A DNA stretch of 64,000 nucleotides from positions 3,162,001 to 3,226,000 of the forward strand of contig NZ_JAZHRX010000001.1 in assembly GCF_036924645.1 (NCBI RefSeq), given 5' to 3'. Below are positions 1 to 10,128 of the stretch, one piece after another. Origin of the DNA: Bradyrhizobium sp. AZCC 2176 (lineage in GTDB: Bacteria; Pseudomonadota; Alphaproteobacteria; Rhizobiales; Xanthobacteraceae). Made by a program: the position numbers and the translations under genes. The notes under the pieces were generated by a model that searched no databases, was not told the DNA's origin, and saw only the letters and a program-made list of their open reading frames with translations. The first letter of the stretch is position 1. Each line of letters starts with the position of its first letter.

Positions 1-236
1 GCAAGCTGCACCATTTCGTCGTCGAGCCGGCGTTGCACGCCGAGCCATTTGTCGCGCAGTCCGCCGCTCTGAAGCGTAGATGCGCCGAGCCCGAACGGCT
101 CGGCCGATCGCTCGATCAGCTCCACCGGCGCGGGTGGCTCCGGCGTCTCCGCGCGCAGGTCCGCTGGCCCGAACCAGGCCAGGCCGCACGCGACGATGCC
201 CGCACGCCATGCGCGCGCGTAGACTGACAACCTCAT
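1..236 (-). CDS. Transglutaminase-like cysteine protease (BTLCP/LapG-like), N-terminal part
   Basis: Only about 78 codons are visible; the gene runs off the left edge. The start is an ATG at 236 preceded by a purine-rich AAGGGG box. Residues 1-27 look like a Sec signal peptide ending near LRA-ET, so the product should be periplasmic. The mature part reads EPFGLG, then a stretch with KWLGVQRRLDDEM, which matches my memory of the start of bacterial transglutaminase-like cysteine peptidases (BTLCP, the LapG family). These proteases cleave N-terminal regions of large type-I-secreted adhesins. The catalytic Cys-His-Asp lies outside the window, so the family call rests on the N-terminal pattern and on the divergent adhesin gene next door. 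Confidence 0.7.
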   Translation of the reverse strand, partial: MRLSVYARAWRAGIVACGLAWFGPADLRAETPEPPAPVELIERSAEPFGLGASTLQSGGLRDKWLGVQRRLDDEMVQL

Positions 237-904
237 CTGACGCCCCTTGTCCGGGCATCGGCGGGCTTGTTCTGCCTGCTCGTGCACGGATCATTTCGGA
301 ACGGGCAGGATGAGCAACGGCGCTTTTGATCCGCTTAAAACGCGAGGGGACCTATCGGAAGTTTGCGAAGCAGGGTGAGGGCGGCCTTGCCGGTTTGCAG
401 AGAATTTTATCGATCTACCTCGATCGACGCTCATCAAGGCCGCTCGGTTATCCGCGACGGGCTGCGGGAGATTTACGGTTGCGAGAGGGTCACAGGTCAG
501 CGAATTAACCTTGCCCGCAGAATCGCTCGGCGCGATTGCAACCGTCCAGGGCGCCTTGAAGGGATGACGGCTTCGAATGGATCCGGCGAAGTGATCAGGC
601 TTAGGCCGCTGCGGCTTGCCTCAGGAAGCGGTATTCGCCGCGCTGCAGCGACGATAAGGTATTATGACTGCTTGTCTTTATGCCTTGGGAAGGCTCCGCC
701 CATTTTTCGGTCAGCCCGGGGTCAAGTCCGGCCTTTTCCTTGCCACACTTTCGCCCGACAGTTTTCCCGGACCTTTTCGTCCTGTTGCAGACTTACCCAT
801 ATTGTGGGTGTTTGTGGCGTACCGGCTTTTGTGTTCCTTACCTGCGTGATATGTAACCTCGCAGAAAAATTTCATACTTCTTAACTATTTAGATTGGTGT
901 TCCA
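237..904. other. 668-bp intergenic region between protease and adhesin genes
   Basis: No convincing gene is seen. Open frames in this stretch lack family resemblance and ribosome binding sites. It must hold promoters for the divergent protease and adhesin genes. The last 60 bases before the adhesin are clearly AT-richer than the rest, as expected for a promoter or leader. No riboswitch motif was recognised. Confidence 0.5.
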
Positions 905-3900
905 TTGAACTATGCCGGCAAATTCGGATCGGGTGACCTCGACCCTTTTCCCGGCGCGGACATTGGCTTTGGGCCTTTGCTGTCACCGCACGGTCATCTT
1001 TCGTCTCCCGGCAAGTTCCATGTCGACAAGGTTTCGACACATGCGCCGTCGGACGCGATAATTATTTCTGATGCCCATCTGCTGTTCCACGGCGACTTCA
1101 AGCGGTCGGGCGTCGACCTGGTCCTCTCCAGCGGCGACCGCGAGCTCGTGCTGCCCGACTATTTCAGGGGCGAGAAACGCGCCGCGCTGGCCTCGCCTGA
1201 TGGTGCCCACCTCACCGGCGACATCGTCAACGCGCTGACTGGCCACACCCAGTTCGCGCAGGCTGACGGCAGCGCCAGCGTCGCGCCGCAGCTGATCGGC
1301 CACGTCACCAAGCTGACGGGTAGCGCGACCGCGATCCGCAACGGCGTGTCGATCATCCTGAACCAGGGTGACACCGTCCACAAAGGCGACGTCGTCCAGT
1401 CCGGCTCCGACTCGACGCTCGGCATGACCTTCATCGACGGCACCGTGTTCGGCCTCGCGTCGAACGCCAAGATGGTGCTGAACGAAATGGTCTACGACCC
1501 CAACGGGTCGGACAACAAATCGCTGCTCAGCCTGGTGGCTGGCACCATCTCCTTCGTCGCCGGTGCCACCGCGAAGAAGGGCGACATGAAGGTCGATACG
1601 CCGGTCGCGACCATGGGCATCCGCGGCACCGCGGTGCTGGTCGAGATCGATTTCGAGGTGCCGTCGCAGGGCGGCGCGCCGCCGGCGAAATTCCAGGTGC
1701 TGGTCGAGCCCGACGGCACCACCGGCTCCTACATCCTGTTCGACAAGACCACGCTGACGCCGATCGCAACCGTCAACCGGGCCGGCACGCAGACGATCAT
1801 CAACGGCCAAGGCACGGTCAGCTTCCAGTCGTCCGTGCAACTGTCGCCCGACGCGCAGAAGATCATCAGCGACGTGTTTTCGCTGAAGTTCACCGACCTG
1901 AACAACCCGAACACCAAGCTGACGAGCAACTTTACCGACTCGATCGTTCCGGAAAACTCATTCCTGAAGCTGGCCAGCAACGACTTCGTCCCGGTGACGC
2001 TTCAGTTCGTCAACGTTCCGGACAGGCCCGCCGCCGGCCCCAGCACGGGTCCCGGTCCTCAGCTCACTCACATTCCCGGGCCGCCGGCGGCTGCCGCATC
2101 CGGCAGCTCGTTTACCGAACGCACCGCCATCACTGCCAGCGCCGCCGTGGACAGCATGTCCGGCAAAGTCGGCTATGCCGATATCAATCCGGGCGACGTT
2201 CCGAGCGTCAAAACCGAGTTTTCCTCCTTCACCTACGCGAACGCGCAGAATGCCGACGTCACCGCGACGCTGACGGCGGAGCAACTGGCCGCGATCAAGG
2301 CGGTCGAAGTGCCGCTCTCCGTGGTGCAGGACCCCAACGGCAAGAACACCGGCCAGGCCACCTGGACCTACAACATTGCCGACGGCGCCTTCGACTTTCT
2401 GGCCTCCGGCGAGACGCTGACGCTGACCTATATGGCGCGCGTCGACAACAACTACGCGCCGAGCAACGAGACGACGTTCGTGCCGTTTAAGATCGTCATC
2501 ACCGGCACCAACGACAAGCCGACCATCTCCGCGACCGGTGGCGAGATCACGGAGCGGATTGGCACCGGCAATACGGCGGTCGATATCGTGACCGGCACCG
2601 TCACCTTCGCCGACGTCGACCTGACCGACCGGCCCGTCGTCAGCGCAGCGATCTCCGCGACCGATCCGTTCCGCTATTACGACGCGGAGGGCAACGACGT
2701 CACCGTGACGCTTACGCCGTCGCAACGGGCGGCGATCCTCGCCGTCGAGGTGCCGCTGAGCGTGGCGCAGGCGGCCGGCAACACCCACAACGGCTCGGCA
2801 ACCTGGACTTACAGCGTTGAGGACAGCAAGTTCGACTTCATCGCCAAGGGCGAGACGTTGACGCTCAACTACGTCGCCCAGGTCGATGACGGCCATGGCG
2901 GCGTGGTCTCTACGCCGATCACCGTCTCGATCCAGGGCGCCGACGTCGTCGTCATCGGCACCAACGACGTGCCGACCATCGCTGCGACGAGCGATGCCTT
3001 TGCCGAATTTTCGAACGTCAACCAGCCGAACCCGACCGGGTCCGACGCGTTCCATGTCGCATCCGGTACGATCAGTTTCACGGACGTCGACCTGACCGAC
3101 CGGCCGGTGGCGAGCGCCACCTTCACCTCGTTCAGCTACCTGAACGCCTATAGCGTCGACGTCACCTCACAGCTGACGGCCAAGCAACTCGCGGCGATCG
3201 CTGCGGTGGATGGACCGCTGACGGTGGTGCAGGCTCCCGGCAATACCAATAACGGTTCGGCGACCTGGAGTTACAGCACCGGCGACAATGCGTTCGACTT
3301 CCTTGCCGTAGGCGAGACCCTGACGCTGACCTACACCGCAACTGTCGATGACGGGCATGGCGGCGTGGTGACCAAGCCGATCACCATCACCGTTACCGGC
3401 AGCAACGACACGCCCGAAATCACCAGCGCGACGCAGGCCGCGACCATCGCGGAACGCGCCGACGCCCACGGCTCGGCGACGCCGGATACTGCAAGCGGTG
3501 CGATCGCGTTCAGCGATGTCGATCTGACCGATACGCATGAGGTCGATATCACCAGCGTCCACGCCTCCGGCGTGACGACGGGTCTTGCCAACGGCACGGT
3601 GCAGCTCAGCTGGCTATCGCTGGGGTCGTTGCATGATTCCACCGATGGCGCGCAGGGTTCGCAGAGCTGGTCGTTCTCAGCGCCGGATAGTTATTTCGAT
3701 TACCTCGCCGATGGCCAGTCGGTCACGCTGACCTACACGGTAGAGGTCGATGACCACCATGGCGGCGTCACCGCGCAGGACATTGTCGTCACCGTCAACG
3801 GCAGCAACGATGCGCCCGAGATTGCCAATATCGCGCAGCAGGCCCTCACCGAGCAGACCGATACCACGCCGCTGACGACGACGATCCCTGTCACTTTCAC

Positions 3901-5875
3901 CGATCGCGATTTGTCCGATGTCGGCCACAGCGCAACCATTACCCACGCGGCCGCGACCGGCACCACCACGGGCCTTGCGCTCGACGAGGCCGCGCTTATC
4001 GCGCTGGTGGCGCCCGGCGCGGTGACCAAAGCCGCCGGTTCCACGGCGGGAGCGGTCAACCTGTCATTCTCGGCGGCCTCGACCGCGTTCGACTATCTGG
4101 CGAAGGGCGAGGTCCTGACGCTGACCTATACGGTTTCGATCGACGATGGCGATGGCGGCGTGACGCCGCAAACCTTCATCGTCACGGTCACCGGCACCAA
4201 CGATGCGCCGTCGATCGTGGGTGAAGTCGATCCTTCCGCGCAGACCGTTATTGTGGTCGCTCCGACCGGGCCGGTCGTGCTTGCTCCGGGCGTAAGCGTA
4301 AATTCGCTTGGCCTGAACACGGAGACGTTTGACGGCGTAGCGGCGGGCGCGACATCGAACAATGGCGCCGGCTCCGGCAATTTCGAAAGCGCTGCGCTCG
4401 GGGCCCATTTCTCGGCATCTGGAAATAGCGGGATCGTAGTTGGCTCGTCCTCGGTCACGGCGGCGCCGTTCGTCGGGCCGCTACCTGGAGCGCGGGACAC
4501 GACCCATTATCTGAGCATCGGCAGCAATAGTACCGAAACCATCACCTTTGCTTCGGAGAAAAACACCTTCGGCCTCTACTGGGGGTCGCTCGATTCCTAC
4601 AACACCATCAAATTTTACGACGGAACGACGCTTGTCGCTTCCTACACCGGCAATGATATTTTGCCGCTGTTCCCGACCGGTAACCAGGGTTCGTTCGCCT
4701 CAAACGGGTATGTGGAATTCTCCGGACTGCACTCCTTCAACAAGGTAGTGCTCGGCAGCAGTTCGAACGCATTCGAGATCGACAACATTTCTGCCGGAAA
4801 TATTCCTTCGCCCGGGCTTTCAGGGCCGATCAAGGGTACGCTCAACGTTCATGATGCCGACATCGGCGACGCCTTGACGGCGTTCGTGATCGGCAACGCC
4901 ACGATCGAGTACAACGGCTCGTCGTCAGTGCCGGGCAACATCGACATATCCACGTTGGTGAACGCCGCGGATGTGACGTTCGACACCGCGTCGAGCAATG
5001 GCGGAACGGTTGTCCTGAATTGGACCTATCAACCGATCAATGCCAATCTCGATTTCCTCAATGCGGGCGACATACTGAAGATCAAATTCGTCGCGGAGGT
5101 GAGCGACGGTCATGGCCATACCGGCAGTCAGCCGCTGACGATTACCCTCGTTGGTGCAGAAAATACGACGAACGCATCGCTCAGCCTCGCTACCGGACCG
5201 GTCATAGACACCGATGCGGTAAGCGTCACCGAGAATGGCGACGGAACGACCACGGTGTCGGGCTTGCATGTGTCCGACGGCGACGCCACCGCGCCGAACG
5301 ACACGTTCACGGTCAGCGCGGTTGCCAGCAGTACCAGCGGCAGCGTAATCCCGCCGGCCGCTGACGGTTCGCTCTCGGCCGTCAACACCACACTGAATAG
5401 CGGCATTAATTACGACCCCGGCGACAGTCCACCGCAAACCGACATGGTGACGCTAACGGTATCAGACGGCCTCGGCCATTCCGACACCGTCCATTTCGTG
5501 TTCAACGAGGCCGGACAGGGGCCCGTCGCGTTGGTCGGCACTTCCGGCAAGGACGTTATTTTCGCGACCGGCTCCGACGATACGCTGACCGGCGGTGCGA
5601 GCGCCGATCAGTTCGTTTTTGCGCCGGGACAGAACCCGAGCGCCGACACGATTACGGATTTCACGCCGGGCCAGGACCGCATCGATCTGCGGCTGTTTTC
5701 CGAAGTGGGCTCCGACAATATCAATAGCTGGCTGTCCACCCATGCGATTCAGAGTTCGACAAACCCCGCGGATATCCTGATCACGCTCGGCAACGAAGCT
5801 CTCACGCTGAAGAACGTCACCGTCACCAGTCTGCATGCCGGCGACTTCATCGTATCGCCGCATCACGTTATCTAG
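905..5875 (+). CDS. Giant FecR/VCBS-repeat adhesin secreted by a type I system
   Basis: A 1656-residue surface protein with no Sec signal. Residues about 129-250 form a FecR-like domain (FIDGTVFGL, VDTPVATMGIRGTA). Residues about 400-1100 hold five VCBS/cadherin-like repeats of 130-150 residues, each with FxDxDLTD, SATWxYS and GETLTLTY motifs and ending near GTNDxPxI. Residues about 1130-1300 form a jelly-roll-like insert (FGLYWGSLDSYN), and two weaker Ig-like units follow. The last 110 residues (GKDVIFATGSDDTLTGG, then DTITDFTPGQDRIDL) are a type I secretion target with one RTX-like motif. The only in-frame start after the upstream stop is TTG at 905, with a weak ribosome site. The divergent LapG-like protease and the exporter at 20.3-23.4 kb are plausible partners. 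An Ala-rich link (PPAAAASG, residues 393-400) follows the FecR part and may be protease-accessible. Confidence 0.88.
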   Translation: MNYAGKFGSGDLDPFPGADIGFGPLLSPHGHLSSPGKFHVDKVSTHAPSDAIIISDAHLLFHGDFKRSGVDLVLSSGDRELVLPDYFRGEKRAALASPDGAHLTGDIVNALTGHTQFAQADGSASVAPQLIGHVTKLTGSATAIRNGVSIILNQGDTVHKGDVVQSGSDSTLGMTFIDGTVFGLASNAKMVLNEMVYDPNGSDNKSLLSLVAGTISFVAGATAKKGDMKVDTPVATMGIRGTAVLVEIDFEVPSQGGAPPAKFQVLVEPDGTTGSYILFDKTTLTPIATVNRAGTQTIINGQGTVSFQSSVQLSPDAQKIISDVFSLKFTDLNNPNTKLTSNFTDSIVPENSFLKLASNDFVPVTLQFVNVPDRPAAGPSTGPGPQLTHIPGPPAAAASGSSFTERTAITASAAVDSMSGKVGYADINPGDVPSVKTEFSSFTYANAQNADVTATLTAEQLAAIKAVEVPLSVVQDPNGKNTGQATWTYNIADGAFDFLASGETLTLTYMARVDNNYAPSNETTFVPFKIVITGTNDKPTISATGGEITERIGTGNTAVDIVTGTVTFADVDLTDRPVVSAAISATDPFRYYDAEGNDVTVTLTPSQRAAILAVEVPLSVAQAAGNTHNGSATWTYSVEDSKFDFIAKGETLTLNYVAQVDDGHGGVVSTPITVSIQGADVVVIGTNDVPTIAATSDAFAEFSNVNQPNPTGSDAFHVASGTISFTDVDLTDRPVASATFTSFSYLNAYSVDVTSQLTAKQLAAIAAVDGPLTVVQAPGNTNNGSATWSYSTGDNAFDFLAVGETLTLTYTATVDDGHGGVVTKPITITVTGSNDTPEITSATQAATIAERADAHGSATPDTASGAIAFSDVDLTDTHEVDITSVHASGVTTGLANGTVQLSWLSLGSLHDSTDGAQGSQSWSFSAPDSYFDYLADGQSVTLTYTVEVDDHHGGVTAQDIVVTVNGSNDAPEIANIAQQALTEQTDTTPLTTTIPVTFTDRDLSDVGHSATITHAAATGTTTGLALDEAALIALVAPGAVTKAAGSTAGAVNLSFSAASTAFDYLAKGEVLTLTYTVSIDDGDGGVTPQTFIVTVTGTNDAPSIVGEVDPSAQTVIVVAPTGPVVLAPGVSVNSLGLNTETFDGVAAGATSNNGAGSGNFESAALGAHFSASGNSGIVVGSSSVTAAPFVGPLPGARDTTHYLSIGSNSTETITFASEKNTFGLYWGSLDSYNTIKFYDGTTLVASYTGNDILPLFPTGNQGSFASNGYVEFSGLHSFNKVVLGSSSNAFEIDNISAGNIPSPGLSGPIKGTLNVHDADIGDALTAFVIGNATIEYNGSSSVPGNIDISTLVNAADVTFDTASSNGGTVVLNWTYQPINANLDFLNAGDILKIKFVAEVSDGHGHTGSQPLTITLVGAENTTNASLSLATGPVIDTDAVSVTENGDGTTTVSGLHVSDGDATAPNDTFTVSAVASSTSGSVIPPAADGSLSAVNTTLNSGINYDPGDSPPQTDMVTLTVSDGLGHSDTVHFVFNEAGQGPVALVGTSGKDVIFATGSDDTLTGGASADQFVFAPGQNPSADTITDFTPGQDRIDLRLFSEVGSDNINSWLSTHAIQSSTNPADILITLGNEALTLKNVTVTSLHAGDFIVSPHHVI

Positions 5876-5967
5876 TGTGGCGGCTTGCGAATTCACGCTA
5901 GCCCCGCGATATCAATGCTATCTTCTAGCTTGTCCGGCGCAGCCGATTAGACGAACAATCAGAAGCC

Positions 5968-8196
5968 ATGAAACGACTGCGGGTATTGCGAAGGTGGTTC
6001 CAGCGGCGCTTTGGCTACGCCCGGCTGCTCTGTCTCGCGCTGCTGATCGGGCTCGCCGCGCTTCGCGTCGCCGACCCGGCGCCGGTCGAGGAAATCCGCG
6101 TCCGGACCTTTGACGCCTTCCAGCGCATCGACCCGCGCAACAAAACGGCAAGACCGGTCACCATCGTCGATATCGACGACAAGAGCCTTGAGAAGCTCGG
6201 GCAGTGGCCGTGGCCGCGCACCCGCATCGCCGATCTCATCACCGAGCTGACCCGGCTGGGCGCGGTCGTCATCGCATTCGACGCGGTTTTCTCGGAGCCC
6301 GACCGGCTCAATCCGGACTTTGTGGCCGATACCTTCCGTAATCTTGACCCGGAAACCCGCGCCAAGCTGCGGGCGCTGCCGAGCAACGACCAGATCTTCG
6401 CCGCAGCCATCAAGGCTTCGCGTGTAGTGCTCGGCGAGTCCGGCCTGCCGGAAGAGATCGCCACCCTCGACAAGACGCTGCCGGTCACCGGAATCGCGAT
6501 GCTGGGCGAGGAGCCGCAGCGCTTCATGTTCGATTTCCCCGGCCTGTTGCGCAACGTGCCGGTGCTGGAGCATGCCGCCGCCGGGCGCGGCCTGTTCACG
6601 ATCAAGCCCGAACGCGACGGCATCGTGCGGCGGGTGCCGATGATCATGCAGGCGCAGGGCCAGACCATGCCCTCGCTGACCTTCGAGATGCTTCGCGTCG
6701 CTACCGGGTCCGGCACCATCCTGATCAAGGCCGAAAAGGCCGGCATCAAGAGCCTCGGCATCAAGGGCGTCCAGATTCCGACCGACCACAACGGCCAGAT
6801 CTGGGTTCGCTATGCCCGCAACGATGCCTCGATCTACGTCCCCGCGGTCAACGTGCTGGAGAAAAACGTCGCGCCCGACATGATCGCCGGCAAGCTGGTG
6901 CTGATCGGCACCTCGGCGGTCGGCCTCAACGACATCAAGACCACGCCGGTGTCGCACGCCATGCCCGGCGTGGAGATTCATGCCCAGGTGCTCGAGAGCA
7001 CCTTGACCGGCGAGGTGATCTCGCAGCCGATCTACGGCATTGCCGTGGAGTTCGTGACTGCGCTCCTGTTCGGGCTTCTGGTGATCGTGTTTGCACCCGT
7101 GTTTGGGCCGGTCACGCTGGTCGCTCTTGGCGCAGCGTTCGCAAGCATGCTGGTCGGCATGTCGGTGTATTTCTACACGCAGAACCGTCTGCTGATCGAT
7201 TTCACCTATCCCCTGATGTCGACCACGGCGATCTACCTCACGCTGATCTTTTCCAGTTTTGTGCGCGAGCAGGCCCAGCGCCGGCAGATTCGCTCGGCGT
7301 TCGGCCAGTATTTGTCGCCCGCTCTGGTCGAACAACTCGCGCAGTCGCCGGAAAAGCTGGTGCTCGGCGGCGAGGAACGTGAGATGACCATCATGTTCTC
7401 GGACATGCGCGGCTTCACCTCGATCTCGGAAACCTACAAGAACGACCCGCAGGGTCTTACTGCGCTGATGAACCGCTTCCTGACGCCGCTGACCAACGCC
7501 ATCCTCAGCCGCAAGGGCACCATCGACAAATACATGGGCGACGCCATCATGGCGTTCTGGAACGCACCGCTCGACGACAAGGACCATCACCTTAATGCCT
7601 GCGAGGCGGCGCTCGACATGCTGGAGCGCGTCGACGAGCTCAACCAGGCGCGCGAGCAGGAGGCAAAGGAAGAGGGGCGGCCGTTCATCCCGCTCAATGC
7701 CGGCATCGGGCTCAATACCGGCATCTGCGTGGTCGGCAACATGGGCTCAGACCAGCGCTTCGACTATTCGGTGTTCGGCGACAGCGTCAACCTGGCCTCG
7801 CGGCTGGAGGGGCAGTCGAAGGAATACGGCTTCCCGATCATCGTCGGCTCCAAGACCGCGCTGGCGGTCAAGGACAAGTTCGCGATTCTCGAGCTCGACT
7901 TCATCATGGTGAAGGGCAAGAAGGAGCCGGAGGTGATCTATGCCATCGCCGGCCGCGAGGATACCGCGCAGTCCGGCCGCTTCCAGCGGCTGCGCAACCT
8001 GACCATCGAGATGCTCGCCTGTTATCGCAACCGCGACTGGGAAGGCGCGCTCGCGGCGATCGCGCGCGGCCGCAAGACCGACGAGGCGAATTCACTGGAG
8101 CTGCTCTACAGCCTGTACGAAGCCCGCATCCGCGGCTATCTCGAAAACCCGCCGCCGGAAGGCTGGAACGGCGCATTCGCCCTGCTGACGAAGTGA
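5968..8196 (+). CDS. CHASE2-domain class III adenylate cyclase
   Basis: This 742-residue membrane cyclase should make cAMP in response to an extracytoplasmic signal. An N-terminal membrane segment (about 19-37) is followed by a periplasmic CHASE2 sensor (about 45-345, with VTIVDIDDKSL and GQWPWPR). Three membrane helices lie at about 355-426 and the cyclase domain at about 465-660. The two metal aspartates lie in MFSDMRGFTS and YMGDAIMAFW. DKYMGD carries a lysine typical of ATP-specific enzymes, and FDYSVFGDSVNLASRLE forms the second half of the site. The gene starts 92 bp after the adhesin on the same strand, so co-expression is likely but not shown. A C-terminal tail of about 80 residues is unassigned. 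Confidence 0.93.
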   Translation: MKRLRVLRRWFQRRFGYARLLCLALLIGLAALRVADPAPVEEIRVRTFDAFQRIDPRNKTARPVTIVDIDDKSLEKLGQWPWPRTRIADLITELTRLGAVVIAFDAVFSEPDRLNPDFVADTFRNLDPETRAKLRALPSNDQIFAAAIKASRVVLGESGLPEEIATLDKTLPVTGIAMLGEEPQRFMFDFPGLLRNVPVLEHAAAGRGLFTIKPERDGIVRRVPMIMQAQGQTMPSLTFEMLRVATGSGTILIKAEKAGIKSLGIKGVQIPTDHNGQIWVRYARNDASIYVPAVNVLEKNVAPDMIAGKLVLIGTSAVGLNDIKTTPVSHAMPGVEIHAQVLESTLTGEVISQPIYGIAVEFVTALLFGLLVIVFAPVFGPVTLVALGAAFASMLVGMSVYFYTQNRLLIDFTYPLMSTTAIYLTLIFSSFVREQAQRRQIRSAFGQYLSPALVEQLAQSPEKLVLGGEEREMTIMFSDMRGFTSISETYKNDPQGLTALMNRFLTPLTNAILSRKGTIDKYMGDAIMAFWNAPLDDKDHHLNACEAALDMLERVDELNQAREQEAKEEGRPFIPLNAGIGLNTGICVVGNMGSDQRFDYSVFGDSVNLASRLEGQSKEYGFPIIVGSKTALAVKDKFAILELDFIMVKGKKEPEVIYAIAGREDTAQSGRFQRLRNLTIEMLACYRNRDWEGALAAIARGRKTDEANSLELLYSLYEARIRGYLENPPPEGWNGAFALLTK

Positions 8197-8207
8197 CGCG
8201 GTAACCC

Positions 8208-8297
8208 GTCACGCGCGGGCTCGACCCGCGCATCCATCACTCTTCGGAAGAATTTTGCGAAGCAGGATGGATTGCCGGGTCAAGCCCGGCAATGACA
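8208..8297. repeat. Palindromic repeat, family D (CCGGGTCAAGCCCGG type)
   Basis: Two hairpin-forming arms flank a short spacer. The left arm carries CGCGGG-CTCGA-CCCGCG. The right arm carries a perfect 9-bp stem, ATTGCCGGG/CCCGGCAAT, at 8271-8293. The outer ends are also mutually inverted (CATCCATC versus GATGGATT). It lies between convergent genes, so it may act as a bidirectional terminator. A second copy is at 41578-41670. Confidence 0.85.
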
Positions 8298-8306
8298 GTA
8301 GGGGGC

Positions 8307-9920
8307 CTACTCCAGCCCGATCGTTGTCAAATCCTGAAACCAATGCTGCGCCTGCACGAACCTCTTCACCTTCGGCGACAGCGCATGCGGGTTGGTGTCG
8401 TGCACCACCCACACCAGCGTCGCGTCGTCGACGATCGCTGCGTGCGCCTGCGCCAATAGTTCGTCCTGTTTGGCGACGTCGAACGTCTGCTTGGCCTCGT
8501 CGATCAATGCATCGACCTTCGGGTTCTTGTAGCCGCCCCAGTTGACGCCGACCGGTGCGATCTGGCCGGAGTGGAAGAAGCGGACGATCGCGTAAAGCGG
8601 ATCAGACGTGACATAGGCGATGTTGTTGGAGGTGATGTTCGCATTCATCTCGTCGGCCGCGCCCTTGCGCCACGCCGTATAGAGAGTCTCGAGCTCGACC
8701 ACCTTGAAGTCGATCTCGATGCCGATTTCCTTAAAGCTCTGCTGCAGGAATTCGTTCATCGGCAGCGACAGCATCTGCCCGGTGCCGCCCTGCGCGATGA
8801 TGAAGGTTGTCTTCAGCGGCTTTTCCTTCGAATATCCCGCTTCCTGCACCAGCTTCTTCGCCGCCGCGACATCGTATTTCAGTTCAAAGGACGGCTTGCC
8901 GAACCACGGGCTCGACGGGTCGACCTGACCCTTGGCGGGTTTGGCCAACCCGTTCATCAGTCCGACGACGGCTTCGCGGTCGATCGCGAGGTTGAGCGCC
9001 TTACGCAGGCGGATGTCGGTCCAGGGCGAGCCGGGCAGCACGCTCAAATGATAGTTCCAGACATGCGGCGTGACGTTGTCGACGATCTTCATGCCGGCGG
9101 ATTTGAGCTGCGGTACCGCATCCGGCGCCGGCGTCTCGATCAGATCGACCTGGCCCGCCAGCAGCGCATTGGTGCGCGTCAGCGCTTCCGGCATCGGGAT
9201 CAGCACGATCTTGTCGGCCTTCGGGATCCGCTTCTTGTCCCAATAGTCGGCGTTCTTCGAGAGTTCGGCCAGTTCGCGCGGGACAAGTTTGGTCAGTTTG
9301 AACGGGCCGGTGCCGGAGGGCTGGCCGGCGAACTTGTCCCAGTCCTTGCCGAGCTTTTCATATTGCGCGGGGCTCGAGACCAGAAACCAGAGCATCTGAT
9401 ACGGGAAGAACGAATCCACGGTTTTCGTGGTGATCTCGATCGTGCCATCGTCGATCTTGGCGTAGCTCGCGACCGAGGGCAGGCGGGTTTTCACCTGCGC
9501 GCTCTGGCGCTTGTCGAACTGCGGTGCCTTGTCATTGAGCACCTTGTCGAGATTCCAGATCACCGCGTCGGCATTGAAGTCACTGCCGTCGTGAAACTTG
9601 ACGCCCTTGCGCAGGATAAAGCGCCACTTCTTCCTGTCGGTGTCGTCCACCTTCCATTCGGTGGCCAGGCCGGGCACCAGTTTGCCGGGCCTGTCGGAGA
9701 CGTCCATCTCCCAGGCGACCAAGGGATCGTAGATCGTATAGGCCGAGAACTGGTAGGCGCCGGCGCCGCGGTCCGGCTGGCCAGTGGTCAGCGGGATGTC
9801 CGCCATCGAAATGCCGTAGCGCACAACGGTCTCCGCCTGCGCCGAAATCGTAGGCAAGCCAAGGGACAATCCGAGGGCAAGTGCTGTGGCAGCAAGAAGC
9901 ATCGAATTTCGGGTGCGCAT
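8307..9920 (-). CDS. ABC transporter substrate-binding protein, family 5 (DppA/OppA type)
   Basis: A 537-residue periplasmic solute-binding protein. Residues 1-30 form a Sec signal peptide (hydrophobic ATALALGLSLGL, cleavage near AQA-ET). The mature protein shows the family-5 pattern: LVPGLATEWKV, then LRKGVKFHDGSDFNADAVIWN, and LRKALNLAIDRE in the second lobe. It is clearly paralogous to the binding protein encoded divergently at 10129 (shared PGLATEWKVD, KFHDGS, FNADAV, PMPEA). Only one permease/ATPase set lies nearby, so both binding proteins probably dock on it. The ligand cannot be told from sequence; a peptide or amide-containing compound is plausible because an amidase is in the facing operon. 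Confidence 0.93.
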   Translation of the reverse strand: MRTRNSMLLAATALALGLSLGLPTISAQAETVVRYGISMADIPLTTGQPDRGAGAYQFSAYTIYDPLVAWEMDVSDRPGKLVPGLATEWKVDDTDRKKWRFILRKGVKFHDGSDFNADAVIWNLDKVLNDKAPQFDKRQSAQVKTRLPSVASYAKIDDGTIEITTKTVDSFFPYQMLWFLVSSPAQYEKLGKDWDKFAGQPSGTGPFKLTKLVPRELAELSKNADYWDKKRIPKADKIVLIPMPEALTRTNALLAGQVDLIETPAPDAVPQLKSAGMKIVDNVTPHVWNYHLSVLPGSPWTDIRLRKALNLAIDREAVVGLMNGLAKPAKGQVDPSSPWFGKPSFELKYDVAAAKKLVQEAGYSKEKPLKTTFIIAQGGTGQMLSLPMNEFLQQSFKEIGIEIDFKVVELETLYTAWRKGAADEMNANITSNNIAYVTSDPLYAIVRFFHSGQIAPVGVNWGGYKNPKVDALIDEAKQTFDVAKQDELLAQAHAAIVDDATLVWVVHDTNPHALSPKVKRFVQAQHWFQDLTTIGLE

Positions 9921-10128
9921 GAATTAAGCTCCATCGGGCCGGGGTTGGAGCCAAAAAATGCAAGCTTGGTGCCAGATGGAGCATAGAACCAGCGCGTGCA
10001 TACGCATTCACAGAGAGTTGTGCGGCTAATGGCCCCTCAAGAAGCGCCTGCCTCAGCGCCTTCCTTGGCACAGGCGTTGCATACCTTTGCATAAGAATTA
10101 GTCACCCAAGTCGAGAAGGGATTGCTGC

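Noticed and set aside
363..884. A 173-codon frame in the gap before the adhesin gene
   Set aside because: No ribosome site and no family resemblance; the stretch is more likely the divergent promoter region.
5520..5620. Full RTX calcium-binding block in the adhesin
   Set aside because: Only one degenerate GxDTLxGG-type unit is present, so it is called a secretion target region, not an RTX array.
5959..7590. A 543-codon open frame on the minus strand
   Set aside because: It is antisense to the CHASE2-cyclase gene, which carries full catalytic motifs. The translation has low-complexity charged composition and no fold signal.
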